A DNA stretch of 64,000 nt from Magnetospirillum sp. 15-1 (GTDB lineage: Bacteria; Pseudomonadota; Alphaproteobacteria; Rhodospirillales; Magnetospirillaceae), in assembly GCF_900184795.1 (NCBI RefSeq), contig NZ_FXXN01000027.1, positions 533,336 through 597,335 of the forward strand, in the 5' to 3' direction. Numbering within the stretch: position 1 is the first letter of the stretch; the number at the start of each line of letters is the position of its first letter. The notes below the pieces were generated by a model. The model saw only the letters and a program-made list of their open reading frames with translations. It made no database searches and was not told the origin of the DNA. A program made the position numbers and the translations under genes. Below, piece after piece: positions 34,079-43,023 of the stretch.

Positions 34079-34792
34079 GTGGGACTCTTCCGCTACTGCC
34101 GTCTGGCCTTCCGCAGCCTGCTGATCCTGATCGAGCAGTTTCCCGTGTTTTTCCGCCTGTCCTGGCTGTGCATGCTGGTCAGCCTGCTGGGCGCGGCGGT
34201 GTCGTCGCGCCATCTCATGGCCGGCGGCGTCACCGACCTGCTGGCGCGCGGCGTCTTCGTGGTGGCGTGGCTGCGCATGGTCGGCCTGGGCGAGGTTCCG
34301 TCCAGCCGCCACTACTTCCGCCTCGGCCGCCGCGAAACCTTCGGCGCGCTGGCCTGGATGGCGGCGGAGATCTTCATCAGCTTTCCCGCCCAGGTCATTT
34401 CGGCGTCGCTGGCCATCGCCACCGGCGTGCCCATCAGCGATTCGGTGATGGTGCTGTCGGGGGCGGCCAACCTGCTGCTGGGCGGCTTCTATCTGGTGCC
34501 GGCCGATGCGGCGCTCGAGCGGGCCGGCACGTCCGGCAATCTGGGCTGGCGGGTGCCCGACCTGATGATCCGTGGCGGGCTGGCCCTGGGGGTGGCGGTA
34601 TTCGTCTGCTGGCTGCCGCTCAACCTGTTGCAGGAAGGCGTGAAGATGCTGCCCGAGATGGAGGTGGCCGACGGCCTCTCCTTGCGTGATGCCGTCATGG
34701 TTCCGGTGCGCTATCTGGGCATGGCGCTGACCGCCGGCACCCTGGCCCTGGCCTGGAACAAGCTGATGGCCGAGGAAACGGCGGACGAGTAG
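34079..34792 (+). CDS. Hypothetical integral membrane protein, 237 aa
   Basis: A GTG start (34079) with SD GGGAGGA. There are five or six predicted helices (FFRLSWLCMLVSLLGAAV, WMAAEIFISFPAQVISASL, SVMVLSGAANLLLGGFYLVP, GGLALGVAVFVCWLPLNLL, YLGMALTAGTLALAW). No family is recognised. It lies 21 bp after the response-regulator gene in the same direction, so the two may be co-transcribed. The N-terminus (LFRYCRLAFRSLLILIEQF) is amphipathic. Confidence 0.7.
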   Translation: MGLFRYCRLAFRSLLILIEQFPVFFRLSWLCMLVSLLGAAVSSRHLMAGGVTDLLARGVFVVAWLRMVGLGEVPSSRHYFRLGRRETFGALAWMAAEIFISFPAQVISASLAIATGVPISDSVMVLSGAANLLLGGFYLVPADAALERAGTSGNLGWRVPDLMIRGGLALGVAVFVCWLPLNLLQEGVKMLPEMEVADGLSLRDAVMVPVRYLGMALTAGTLALAWNKLMAEETADE

Positions 34793-34798
34793 GGGGGA

Positions 34799-35266
34799 TT
34801 ACTGCGCCGCGGCGCGTAAATCAGCGATACCCTGGCGGGCCAGGGCATCGGCCCGCTCGTTTTCCGGGTGGCCGGCATGGCCCTTGACCCAGTGCCACGA
34901 GACCTTGTGCCGGGCGGCGGCCTCGTCCAGGGCCTTCCACAGATCGTCGTTCTTCACCGGCTTCTTGTCGGCGGTCTTCCAGCCGCGCGCCTTCCAGCCG
35001 CGCAGCCATTCGGTCATGCCCTTCTTGACGTATTCGCTGTCGGTGTAGACGTCGATGGCGCAGGGCCGGGTCAGCGCGTTCAGGGCCTCGAGCACCGCCG
35101 TCATTTCCATGCGGTTGTTGGTGGTCTGGGCCTCGCCGCCCTTCAGTTCCTTCTCGATCCCCTTGAAGCGCAGGATGGCGCCCCAGCCGCCGGGGCCGGG
35201 ATTGCCGGAACAGGCGCCGTCGGTATAGATCTCGACGGATTCGGGTTTGGGAGCCGCGTCGCTCAT
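34799..35266 (-). CDS. rnhA: Ribonuclease HI
   Basis: Cleaves the RNA strand of RNA-DNA hybrids. All four catalytic acids are visible: [15 protein letters not shown] (Asp), [10 protein letters not shown] (Glu), [11 protein letters not shown] (Asp) and [11 protein letters not shown] (Asp), along with the conserved HAGH loop. It has 155 aa, like the E. coli enzyme. Its ATG overlaps the stop of the homoserine kinase gene (ATGA), so the two are translationally coupled. Confidence 0.97.
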   Translation of the reverse strand: MSDAAPKPESVEIYTDGACSGNPGPGGWGAILRFKGIEKELKGGEAQTTNNRMEMTAVLEALNALTRPCAIDVYTDSEYVKKGMTEWLRGWKARGWKTADKKPVKNDDLWKALDEAAARHKVSWHWVKGHAGHPENERADALARQGIADLRAAAQ

Positions 35267-36243
35267 TCGATACCGTACTGGCCGGGGCCGCTGACGCCCT
35301 GGTGGAAGCGGAGCTTGCGGTAATACTCCATGGGGTCCTTGCGCTTGACCATGGCGCCGGGCGGCGTGTTCAGCCAGTCGTAGCTCCGCGTCAGCAAGAA
35401 GCGCATGGCGGCGCCGCGCGCCAGCAGCGGCAGGGCCTGCAATTCGTCGGCCGACAGCGGGCGGACCCGGCGATAGCCGTTCAGCATCAGGCGGGCCTTG
35501 GTGGCGTTGAAGGCGCCGTCATCCTCGAAGCACCAGGCGTTGAGGCAGATGGCGATATCGTAGGCCAGGGCGTCGGTGCAGGCGAAATAGAAGTCGATGA
35601 AGCCCGACATGCGGTCGACGCCCGCCGCCTTGTCGGCCAGGAAGAACACGTTGTCGGGGAACAGGTCGGCGTGGATCAGCCCCACCGGCAAGGTGGTGGG
35701 CCAATGGGCTTCCAGATGCCGCAACTCGGCCTCGATCATCGGCTCCAGGTCGGCATTGATCTCGGCGGCGCGCGGCCGGATGGCCTCGAACAGGGGACGC
35801 CAGCCGGAAACCGACAGGTTGTTGCTCCGGGTCAGCGGGAAATCGGCGCCGGCCAGATGCATCTGCGCCATGGTCGGGCCCAGTTCGGAGCAGTGGTTGA
35901 GCGTGATGCGCCGGGTCCACATGCCCTTGAGGAAGCTGACGATGGCCGCCGGGCGGCCGCACAGGGTGCGCAGCGCCTTGCCGTCGCGGCCGTGGATGGG
36001 GGTAGGGCAGGCCAGCCCACGGGCCGCCAGATGCTCCATCAGACCCAGGAAGAACGGCAGCTCCTCCGGGTTCACCCGCTTTTCGTAGAGGGTGAGGATG
36101 TAATTGCCCTGGTCGGTCTGCAGCAGGTAGTTGGTGTTCTCGACGCCTTCGGCGATGCCCTTGCACGACACCACCTGGCCGATGTCGTACTCGGCGGCGA
36201 ACTCTTCCAATTCGTCGTCGGAAACCTCGGTGTAGACGGCCAT
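35263..36243 (-). CDS. thrB: Homoserine kinase, ThrB2 (choline kinase-like) type
   Basis: Phosphorylates homoserine in threonine synthesis. It has 326 aa and belongs to the aminoglycoside phosphotransferase-like form typical of alphaproteobacteria: [15 protein letters not shown] start, [13 protein letters not shown] nucleotide loop, Brenner motif [13 protein letters not shown] (about residue 190) and [15 protein letters not shown] metal site. ATG 36243 was chosen because the upstream extension is repeat-derived. rnhA follows with a four-base overlap. Confidence 0.93.
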   Translation of the reverse strand: MAVYTEVSDDELEEFAAEYDIGQVVSCKGIAEGVENTNYLLQTDQGNYILTLYEKRVNPEELPFFLGLMEHLAARGLACPTPIHGRDGKALRTLCGRPAAIVSFLKGMWTRRITLNHCSELGPTMAQMHLAGADFPLTRSNNLSVSGWRPLFEAIRPRAAEINADLEPMIEAELRHLEAHWPTTLPVGLIHADLFPDNVFFLADKAAGVDRMSGFIDFYFACTDALAYDIAICLNAWCFEDDGAFNATKARLMLNGYRRVRPLSADELQALPLLARGAAMRFLLTRSYDWLNTPPGAMVKRKDPMEYYRKLRFHQGVSGPGQYGIE

Positions 36244-36260
36244 GCTCTCTCGCCCCATTG

Positions 36261-36293
36261 CCCTCAATCGCCGGGCGCTCGCGCTTGGCTTTC
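36261..36293. repeat. Copy of a short sequence shared with the gcvPA-gcvPB spacer
   Basis: Read on the minus strand, GAAAGCCAAG (36284-36293) and CGCCCGGCGATTGAGGG (36261-36277) occur in the same order at 41341-41350 and 41366-41382. Here 6 bp separate the two blocks, at the other site 15 bp. This copy lies in the thrB leader. Confidence 0.55.
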
Positions 36294-36429
36294 GCGGCAT
36301 CAGCCGCGGCGGGCCTTGCCCTTGCCATCGCCCAACGGGCCGCTCCGGCCCATCGGTTCGATGGGGTCCGGACGGCGGGAATCGGCGGAAGGTACGATGT
36401 TTCCGCCGATGACGCCAGAGGAGAGAGGG

Positions 36430-37386
36430 CTATTCCGACAGGGCCTGGGGCAGTTTGAAGGTTACCGTCTCGGTGGTGACGCGGATTTCCTCGATGGTCA
36501 CGTCGAAGCGCTCGCGCGCCGCCGTCACCACTTCCTCCACCAGGATTTCCGGAGCGGAGGCGCCGGCGGTGATGCCGAGGCGGTTGACGCCGTTCAGCAG
36601 GCTCCAGTCCACCTCGGCGGCGCGCTGCACCAGCACCGAGCGGGCGCAGCCGGCCCGCGCCGCCACTTCCACCAGACGCGACGAGTTGGAGGAATTGGGC
36701 GAGCCGATGACCATCAGCGCCTCGCAGTGGGGCGCGATGGTCTTGACGGCGGCCTGGCGATTGGTGGTGGCGTAGCAGATGTCTTCCCGCTTCGGCCCGA
36801 CCATGTCGGGGAAGCGGCGCTGCAGCACGTCGATCACCGCCGCCGCGTCGTCCACCGACAGCGTGGTCTGGGTGATGTAGGCCAGCATGGAGGGGTCCTT
36901 GGGGGTGACCTCCTCGGCCTGCTCCGGCGTACCGACCAGCAGCACGGTGCCTTCCGGCACCTGGCCGATGGTGCCGATCACCTCGGGGTGGCCGGCATGG
37001 CCGATCATGATGATCTGGCGCCCCATGGCGTGGTGCAGTTCTGCTTCGCGGTGGACCTTGGTCACCAGGGGGCAGGTGGCGTCCAGCGAGGTCAGCTCGC
37101 GGCGGTCGGCCTCGGCCGGAACCGTCTTGGGCACGCCGTGGGCCGAGAAGACCACGGTGGCGCTGTCGGGAACCTCGTCCAATTCCTCGACGAACACCGC
37201 ACCCTTCTGGGCCAGGGATTCCACCACGAAGCGGTTGTGGACGATCTCGTGGCGGACATAGACCGGAGCACCGTATTTCTCGAGGGCCCGCTCGACGATG
37301 TGGATGGCGCGGTCGACGCCGGCGCAAAATCCGCGCGGGCTGGCCAGCACCAGGGTCAGGGGCCTCTTGGCAACACTTGTGGTCAC
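36430..37386 (-). CDS. ispH: 4-hydroxy-3-methylbut-2-enyl diphosphate reductase
   Basis: The last enzyme of the methylerythritol phosphate pathway, making IPP and DMAPP with a [4Fe-4S] cluster. The three cluster cysteines lie in [13 protein letters not shown] (near the N-terminus), [12 protein letters not shown] and [20 protein letters not shown] and [13 protein letters not shown] are also conserved. It has 318 aa, normal length. The start is GTG 37386 with SD GGAGAG. It is a single gene, convergent to no other and divergent from the lipoprotein at 37518. Confidence 0.97.
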   Translation of the reverse strand: MTTSVAKRPLTLVLASPRGFCAGVDRAIHIVERALEKYGAPVYVRHEIVHNRFVVESLAQKGAVFVEELDEVPDSATVVFSAHGVPKTVPAEADRRELTSLDATCPLVTKVHREAELHHAMGRQIIMIGHAGHPEVIGTIGQVPEGTVLLVGTPEQAEEVTPKDPSMLAYITQTTLSVDDAAAVIDVLQRRFPDMVGPKREDICYATTNRQAAVKTIAPHCEALMVIGSPNSSNSSRLVEVAARAGCARSVLVQRAAEVDWSLLNGVNRLGITAGASAPEILVEEVVTAARERFDVTIEEIRVTTETVTFKLPQALSE

Positions 37387-37517
37387 GGTATCGCTCTCCG
37401 GGTTGGCTTGGGGGCCGGTTGGCTGGGGGGCGGGGCTCGCGGCTTGTGTCGGCGCCCCGGCTTCACTACAGTCGGGGGCACCTTTACCAGATCATGTGGC
37501 TCTTAAGGAAGTTTGGC

Positions 37518-38063
37518 ATGAACACCCTTCGCATTGCCCGCCTGCTGTTTCTCGTCCTGGCGGCTCCCCTGGCGCTTTCGGGGTGTGATTCCTTGGCCCG
37601 CCTGCAAAAGAAGACGCCGCCGCCCTGTCCGCCGGTCTACATCATGTCCGACGCCGCCAAGATCACCAAGTATCGTTCGGGCGGCGGACGCGACCTGACC
37701 GACGTGGAGATGGAAGGTGAGGTCGTCGCTTTCAAGGGCGACTGCGTCTATGACGAAAAGGGCGGCGAGGTGACGCTGCAACTGGCCTTCGAACTGCGGC
37801 ACGGTCCCGCCGCCACCGGCCGGACCCTCGATGTGACCTATTTCGTCGCCGTGCCCAAGTTCTACCCGGCCCCCGAGGCCAAGGGCGTGTTCACTTTCCC
37901 GGTGACCTTCCCCGATACGGTGGACCGTATCCGCGTCACCGACGAGGAGGTGACCCTGCGCCTGCCGGTGCGGACCAAGGAACTGATTGATAATTATGAG
38001 ATCTACCTCGGCTTCCAGATGTCGCCCGAGGAGTTGGAGATGAGTCGGCGCGCCAAGCACTAG
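37518..38063 (+). CDS. Hypothetical lipoprotein, 181 aa
   Basis: A signal peptide with lipobox LALSGC (Cys near residue 23) is followed by PPPCPPVYIMSDAAKITKY. The mature part has about ten beta strands (VEMEGEVVAFKGDCVYDE, VTLQLAFELRHGP, LDVTYFVAVPKF, RIRVTDEEVTLRLPV), a beta-sandwich-like fold. I recognise it as a widespread alphaproteobacterial lipoprotein type without an assigned function. ATG 37518 was chosen because the codons upstream cross the ispH leader. The glycine riboswitch begins about 60 bp after its stop. Confidence 0.8.
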   Translation: MNTLRIARLLFLVLAAPLALSGCDSLARLQKKTPPPCPPVYIMSDAAKITKYRSGGGRDLTDVEMEGEVVAFKGDCVYDEKGGEVTLQLAFELRHGPAATGRTLDVTYFVAVPKFYPAPEAKGVFTFPVTFPDTVDRIRVTDEEVTLRLPVRTKELIDNYEIYLGFQMSPEELEMSRRAKH

Positions 38064-38079
38064 GCGCGTCGGACTCTCG

Positions 38080-38107
38080 TTGACTCCGTGGCCGGCCCGA
38101 CTAAGAT
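38080..38107 (+). promoter_or_regulatory. Promoter of the glycine-cleavage operon
   Basis: TTGACT (38080-38085) and TAAGAT (38102-38107) are 16 bp apart. Transcription would start near 38114, just before the riboswitch and about 290 bp before gcvT. Confidence 0.7.
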
Positions 38108-38124
38108 GTGCCCGCACAGATGAT

Positions 38125-38332
38125 CCCCGTGGGAGAGACCGGTCCGCTTGCGGCCCGGCGCCGAAGGAGCAACCGCCCCTGGAAACTCTCAGGCAAAAGG
38201 ACCGCGGGGGGATGAAACTCTGGAAAGCGTGCCGTCAGGTCCTTTAAGGTCCGGCGGCCCACCGACGATGAAAGCCGTAAGGCCCCCTTCGGGCGACGCG
38301 GTGAATCTTTCAGGTTCCCAGACAGAGGGGGG
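38125..38332 (+). promoter_or_regulatory. Tandem glycine riboswitch
   Basis: Two glycine aptamers lie in series. The first (38125-38228) has GGGAGAGACC, GCCGAAGGAGCAACCGCCC, AAACTCTCAGGCAAAAGGACC and the closing ACTCTGGA. The second (38258-38331) has ACCGACGATGAAAGCC, GAATCTTTCAGGTTCCC and AGACAGAGGGG. This is the standard gcv control element: binding of two glycines turns on expression, so the cell degrades excess glycine. It precedes gcvT by 75 bp; SD AAGGAGG (38393-38399) may be the controlled site. Confidence 0.95.
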
Positions 38333-38406
38333 CAACCCGGGCGACGTCACAGCCATGCCCGGTGCCCTTCAATTCCCGCGCGGTCTGTCCGCGAAGGAGG
38401 AACCCG

Positions 38407-39528
38407 GTGTCCGAGTCCGATAACAATACCCCGCTGCTGACCGTTCCGCTGGACGCCCTGCACCGTGAGCTGGGCGCCAAGATGGTGCCCTTCGCCGGCT
38501 ATTCCATGCCGGTGCAGTATCCGGCCGGCGTACTGGCCGAGCACCTGCACACCCGTGAGGCGGCCTCGCTGTTCGACGTCTCCCACATGGGCCAGGCCGA
38601 GATCAGGGGCGCCAAGGCGGTGGAACTGCTGGAGACCCTGGTGCCGGGCGATATCCAGGCGCTGGGGGTCGGCAAGACCCGCTATTCCGTGTTCACCAAC
38701 GGCCAGGGCGGCATCCTCGACGATCTGATGATCAGCAAGCTGGCCGACGACCACCTGTTCCTGGTGATCAACGCCGCGTGCAAGCACGCCGACTTCGCCC
38801 ATCTGGTCAAGCATCTGGGCGGCAAGGTGGAACTGCGCATGATCGAGGACCGCTCGCTGCTGGCGTTGCAGGGACCCGGTGCCGCCGCCGCCATGGCGAC
38901 CCTGTCGCCAGAGGCGATCGCCATGACCTTCATGACCATCACCGAGGTCAGCGTGGCCGGCATCAAGTGTCTGGCGACCCGTTCGGGCTATACCGGCGAG
39001 GACGGCTGGGAAATCTCGGTGGCCAACGCCGACGCGGAAAAGCTGGCCCGCGCCATCCTGGGCGCGCCGGGCGTCAGGCCGGCCGGGCTAGGGGCGCGCG
39101 ACTCGCTCCGCCTGGAAGCCGGCCTTTGTCTCTACGGCTCGGATATCGACACCGGGACCACCCCGGTGGAAGCCAACATCTCGTGGATCATGAGCAAGCG
39201 CCGCAAGGCCGAAGGGGGCTTCCCCGGCGCCGCCGCGATCCAGAAGCAACTGGCCGAGGGCGCGCCCACCCTGCGGGTCGGCATCCAGCCGGACGGCAAG
39301 GCGCCGGCCCGCGCCCATACCGAGATCACCGACGAGGCGGGCAACCGTCTGGGCGAAATCTGTTCCGGCGGTTTCGGCCCGTCGGCCGGCGGGCCGGTGG
39401 CCATGGGCTATGTGCCCGCCGCCTTCGCCGCCGTCGGAACCAAGTTGAAGCTGGTGGTGCGCGGCAAGGCCATGGACGCCCATGTCTGCGCCCTGCCGTT
39501 CGTGCCGCATCGTTATTTCAAAGGCTGA
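38407..39528 (+). CDS. gcvT: Aminomethyltransferase, glycine cleavage T protein
   Basis: Transfers the methylene unit from lipoyl-GcvH to tetrahydrofolate, releasing ammonia. GTG 38407 has a strong SD (AAGGAGG, 7 nt away). Folate-binding motifs: MVPFAGYSMPVQYPAGV, FDVSHMGQAEIRG, SGYTGEDGWEIS and ARDSLRLEAGLCLYG, with the C-terminal GTKLKLVVRGKAM and PHRYFKG. It has 373 aa, normal length. It is the first gene of the operon controlled by the riboswitch. Confidence 0.97.
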   Translation: MSESDNNTPLLTVPLDALHRELGAKMVPFAGYSMPVQYPAGVLAEHLHTREAASLFDVSHMGQAEIRGAKAVELLETLVPGDIQALGVGKTRYSVFTNGQGGILDDLMISKLADDHLFLVINAACKHADFAHLVKHLGGKVELRMIEDRSLLALQGPGAAAAMATLSPEAIAMTFMTITEVSVAGIKCLATRSGYTGEDGWEISVANADAEKLARAILGAPGVRPAGLGARDSLRLEAGLCLYGSDIDTGTTPVEANISWIMSKRRKAEGGFPGAAAIQKQLAEGAPTLRVGIQPDGKAPARAHTEITDEAGNRLGEICSGGFGPSAGGPVAMGYVPAAFAAVGTKLKLVVRGKAMDAHVCALPFVPHRYFKG

Positions 39529-39540
39529 GGGGAAATTCCT

Positions 39541-39918
39541 ATGAGCAGCAAGCGTTTCACCAAGGATCATGAGTGGATCGAGGTCGCGGGCGATATCGGC
39601 ACCGTCGGCATCAGCGACTATGCCCAGCACGCCTTGGGCGACGTGGTGTTCGTCGAAGTGCCCGACGTGGGCCGCGAGATCGCCAAGGGCGCCGAGGCCG
39701 CCGTGGTGGAATCGGTCAAGGCCGCTTCCGAGGTCTATTCCCCGGTGTCGGGCACGGTGACCGCCGGCAATTCGGCCATCGTCGATCAGCCCGGTCTGGT
39801 CAACGAGGCGGCCGAGGGCGCCGCCTGGTTCTTCAAGCTGAAGCTCGCCAACCCGGCCGAATTGAACGACCTGATGGATCAGGCCGCCTACGACGCCTAC
39901 CTCAAGACCCTGGAATAG
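39541..39918 (+). CDS. gcvH: Glycine cleavage H protein
   Basis: The small lipoyl-carrying shuttle of the glycine cleavage system. The lipoylated lysine lies in [12 protein letters not shown] (near residue 60), flanked by the usual beta hairpins ([31 protein letters not shown]). It has 125 aa, normal length. It lies 12 bp after gcvT. LipB (3003) supplies the octanoyl precursor of its cofactor. Confidence 0.98.
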   Translation: MSSKRFTKDHEWIEVAGDIGTVGISDYAQHALGDVVFVEVPDVGREIAKGAEAAVVESVKAASEVYSPVSGTVTAGNSAIVDQPGLVNEAAEGAAWFFKLKLANPAELNDLMDQAAYDAYLKTLE

Positions 39919-39929
39919 GTCCCCGTCCC

Positions 39930-41279
39930 ATGCGCTATCTGCCGCTGACCGAGTCCGACCGCCGCGCCATGCTCGAGGTGATCGGGGCTCCGAGCGTGGA
40001 CGAACTGTTCCGCGACGTGCCCCAATCCGCCCGGCTGGCCGGGCCGCTGCCCCTGCCCTCCCACCAGGGCGAGATGGAGGTGGAGCGCGCCTTCACCCGC
40101 ATGGCCGGCAAGAACCTGTCGGCGGGCTGCGCGCCCTTTTTCATCGGGGCGGGCGTCTATCGCCACCACATCCCGGCGGCGGTGGACCAGTTGCTGCTGC
40201 GCGGCGAGTTCCTGACCGCCTACACGCCGTACCAGCCCGAGGTCAGCCAGGGCACGCTCCAGATGCTGTTCGAGTTTCAGAGCCAGGTGGCGACCATCAC
40301 CGGTATGGACGTGGCCAACGCCTCCATGTACGACGGCGCCACGGCCACCGCCGAGGCCGCCATCATGGCCTGCCGCATCACCAAGCGGGCCAAGGTGATC
40401 GTCTCGGGCGGGCTGCATCCCCATTATGCCGAGACCGTCGAGACCTCGCTGCGCTATACCGAGATGGAAGCGGAAATCCTGCCCCCCGACCCGCTGGGGA
40501 TGGAGGACATGATCGGCCGGGTGGATTCCAAGACCGCCTGCGTCGTCGTGCAGAATCCCGGCTTCTTCGGCACGGTGCGCGACCTGCGGCCGCTGGCGGC
40601 GCTGTGCCACGAGGCCGGCGCCCTGCTGGTGGTGATGGTGGCCGAGCCCACCAGCCTCGGCCTGATCGAGGCTCCCGGCGCCATGGGGGCCGACATCGTG
40701 GTGTGCGAAGGCCAGAGCCTCGGCATGGGCATGAATTTCGGCGGGCCGGGCCTCGGCCTGTTCGCCACCCGCGACAAGTACCTGCGCCAGATGCCCGGCC
40801 GTCTGGCCGGCCAGACGGTGGACGTGGACGGGCGGCGCGGCTGGGTGCTGACGCTGTCCACCCGCGAGCAGCATATCCGCCGCGAGAAGGCCACCAGCAA
40901 CATCTGCACCAATTCCGGCCTCTGTGCCCTGGCCTTCTCCATCCACCTGACCATGCTGGGCGGCACCGGCTTCGGCCGCCTCGCCGAGCTGAATCATCTG
41001 GCCGCCACCCGGCTGGAGGGCAAGCTGAAGGCGGTGAAGGGCATCCGCGTGCTGCCGCAAAGCTATTACAACGAGTTCGCCGTTCACCTGGGCGACGGTG
41101 CCGATGCGGCGGCCGTGGTCGACGCCCTGGCCGACAGGGGCATCCTGGCCGGTGTTCCCGCCTCGCGCTTCTATCCCACCTGGCCAGAACTGAAGCCGGT
41201 GCTGATCCTGGCCGCCACCGAGACCAACACCGAGGACGACATGGACAAGCTTGTCGCCGCCCTGAAGGAGGTCGTGTGA
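39930..41279 (+). CDS. gcvPA: Glycine dehydrogenase (decarboxylating) subunit 1
   Basis: The N-terminal half of P protein in its two-subunit form. ATG 39930 gives [15 protein letters not shown], 11 bp after gcvH. Motifs: SFIGAG-like [40 protein letters not shown], and [18 protein letters not shown]. It has 449 aa, normal for the alpha subunit. It lacks the PLP lysine, which is on gcvPB. Its stop overlaps the start of a 38-codon frame (ATGA type). Confidence 0.97.
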   Translation: MRYLPLTESDRRAMLEVIGAPSVDELFRDVPQSARLAGPLPLPSHQGEMEVERAFTRMAGKNLSAGCAPFFIGAGVYRHHIPAAVDQLLLRGEFLTAYTPYQPEVSQGTLQMLFEFQSQVATITGMDVANASMYDGATATAEAAIMACRITKRAKVIVSGGLHPHYAETVETSLRYTEMEAEILPPDPLGMEDMIGRVDSKTACVVVQNPGFFGTVRDLRPLAALCHEAGALLVVMVAEPTSLGLIEAPGAMGADIVVCEGQSLGMGMNFGGPGLGLFATRDKYLRQMPGRLAGQTVDVDGRRGWVLTLSTREQHIRREKATSNICTNSGLCALAFSIHLTMLGGTGFGRLAELNHLAATRLEGKLKAVKGIRVLPQSYYNEFAVHLGDGADAAAVVDALADRGILAGVPASRFYPTWPELKPVLILAATETNTEDDMDKLVAALKEVV

Positions 41280-41395
41280 TGAGCCCGAGCGAGGCAAAGC
41301 CGAAGCGCGGCGCCATTGAGGCGCCCGCAGCGAAGCGGAGGAAAGCCAAGGGTTTCGCAGAAGCCCGCCCGGCGATTGAGGGGCATGTGAAATGA
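41279..41395 (+). CDS. 38-codon basic small protein between gcvPA and gcvPB (candidate)
   Basis: The ATG (41279-41281) overlaps the gcvPA stop, and the TGA (41393-41395) overlaps the gcvPB start, so the frame fills the gap exactly with ATGA junctions on both sides. The product [20 protein letters not shown]... is rich in Lys/Arg/Ala/Pro, predicted disordered, and ends in ARPAIEGHVK. Its second half shares DNA (GAAAGCCAAG and CGCCCGGCGATTGAGGG) with the thrB leader at 36261-36293, so it may derive from a small repeat. It could simply carry ribosomes from gcvPA to gcvPB. No family is known. Confidence 0.5.
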   Translation: MSPSEAKPKRGAIEAPAAKRRKAKGFAEARPAIEGHVK

Positions 41396-42891
41396 GCGAA
41401 GCCAATACCATCAGCGGCAACCGCGCCCTCCAGGTCGAAGAGAAGCTGATCTTCGAACTGGACAATCCCGGCAGTGTCGCCATCGACCTGCCCGAGCCGG
41501 CGCCCTTCGACCTGGACCGCCTGGGCGACGCGCCGCGGCGGGGCCGGGTGGCGCTGCCCGATCTGTCCGAGCCCCAGGTGGTGCGTCACTACACCCGCCT
41601 GTCGCAGAAGAATTACGGCATCGACACCGGCTTCTATCCGCTGGGATCGTGCACCATGAAGCACAATCCCCGCCTGTCGGAGAAGGTGGCCCGCCTGCCG
41701 GGCCTCGCCGACCTGCATCCGCTGCAGCCGCAAAAGACGGTGCAGGGGGCGCTGGAGGTGATTGATTCCCTGGCCCATTGGCTGAAGGAGCTGACCGGCA
41801 TGCCGGCGGTGGCCATGAGCCCGGCCGCCGGCGCCCATGGCGAGTGGTGCGGCCTGATGGCCATCCGCGCCGCCCACGAGGACAAGGGCGAGGGCCATCG
41901 CCGCCGCGTGCTGGTGCCGGAAAGCGCCCACGGCACCAATCCCGCCTCGGCGGCCATGTGCGGCTATACCGTCGACTCCATCCCGGCGCTGGAGAACGGC
42001 AGGGTGGATCTGGCGGCGCTGAAGGCCAAGCTGGGTCCCGACGTGGCGGCCCTGATGCTGACCAACCCCAACACCTGCGGCCTGTTCGAGACCGAGATCG
42101 TCGAGATCGCCGCCGCGGTGCACGGGGCCGGCGCCTATTTCTACTGTGATGGCGCCAATTTCAACGCCATCGTCGGACGGGTGAAGATCGCCGATCTTGG
42201 CGTCGATACCATGCACATCAACCTGCACAAGACCTTCGCCACCCCCCATGGCGGCGGCGGCCCCGGCGCCGGTCCCACCGTGCTGTCGGCGGCGCTGGCC
42301 GCCTATGCCCCGGTGCCCTATGTGGTGCATGGGGCGGGCGGACTGGAATTGGTGGAAGGCAAGCGAGAAGGCGCCAAGCCGTTCGGCCGGGTCAAGGGCT
42401 TCCACGGCCAGTTCGGCGTGTTCATCCGGGCGCTGGCCTACATCATGTCCATGGGCTCGGACGGCTTGCGTCAGGCGTCCAGCGATGCGGTGCTGAATGC
42501 CAACTACCTGCTGGCCTCGCTGAAGGACGACCTGTCGGCGTCGTTCGACGGCCCCTGCATGCACGAGGCGCTGTTCGATGACCGCTTCCTCAAGGATAGC
42601 GGAATCACCACCCTGGATTTCGCCAAGGCGATGATCGACGAGGGCTATCACCCCATGACCATGTACTTCCCGCTGGTTGTACACGGCGCGTTGCTGATGG
42701 AGCCCACCGAGACCGAGTCCAAGGATACCCTGGACCAGTTCATCGCGGTGGTGCGCGGTCTGGCCGCCAAGGCCAAGGCGGGAGCCGGCGAGGAGTTCAA
42801 GGCGGCTCCCCGCCTGACGCCCCGCCGCCGCCTGGACGAAACCCTGGCGGCGCGCAGTCCGGTGCTGCGCTGGAAACCGGCCGCCGAATAG
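41392..42891 (+). CDS. gcvPB: Glycine dehydrogenase (decarboxylating) subunit 2
   Basis: The PLP-bearing half of P protein. Motifs: YPLGSCTMKHNPRL, MSPAAGAHGEWCGLMAIRAAH, PESAHGTNPASA, and the PLP lysine in NLHKTFATPHGGGGPGAGP (near residue 279). It has 499 aa, normal length. Its ATG overlaps the stop of the 38-codon frame. Alpha and beta chains form the active decarboxylase that loads GcvH. A 15-bp hairpin follows. Confidence 0.97.
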   Translation: MSEANTISGNRALQVEEKLIFELDNPGSVAIDLPEPAPFDLDRLGDAPRRGRVALPDLSEPQVVRHYTRLSQKNYGIDTGFYPLGSCTMKHNPRLSEKVARLPGLADLHPLQPQKTVQGALEVIDSLAHWLKELTGMPAVAMSPAAGAHGEWCGLMAIRAAHEDKGEGHRRRVLVPESAHGTNPASAAMCGYTVDSIPALENGRVDLAALKAKLGPDVAALMLTNPNTCGLFETEIVEIAAAVHGAGAYFYCDGANFNAIVGRVKIADLGVDTMHINLHKTFATPHGGGGPGAGPTVLSAALAAYAPVPYVVHGAGGLELVEGKREGAKPFGRVKGFHGQFGVFIRALAYIMSMGSDGLRQASSDAVLNANYLLASLKDDLSASFDGPCMHEALFDDRFLKDSGITTLDFAKAMIDEGYHPMTMYFPLVVHGALLMEPTETESKDTLDQFIAVVRGLAAKAKAGAGEEFKAAPRLTPRRRLDETLAARSPVLRWKPAAE

Positions 42892-42901
42892 CGGCCGACC
42901 C

Positions 42902-42935
42902 ATGAGGGGCGGAGGAGAAATCCTCCGCCCCTCAT
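42902..42935 (+). terminator. Terminator-like hairpin after the gcv operon
   Basis: A perfect 15-bp stem (ATGAGGGGCGGAGGA and its complement) closes a GAAA tetraloop, 10 bp after the gcvPB stop. There is no U tract, so it may stabilise the mRNA 3' end or act with Rho. Confidence 0.65.
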
Positions 42936-43023
42936 CACATTGCGCTTCAGAATTGCACCAACACTTACTTGCCCCACGCCAACCTTTGGCATAGTCTCCA
43001 ACCTGGACACGAGGGGAATGGGC

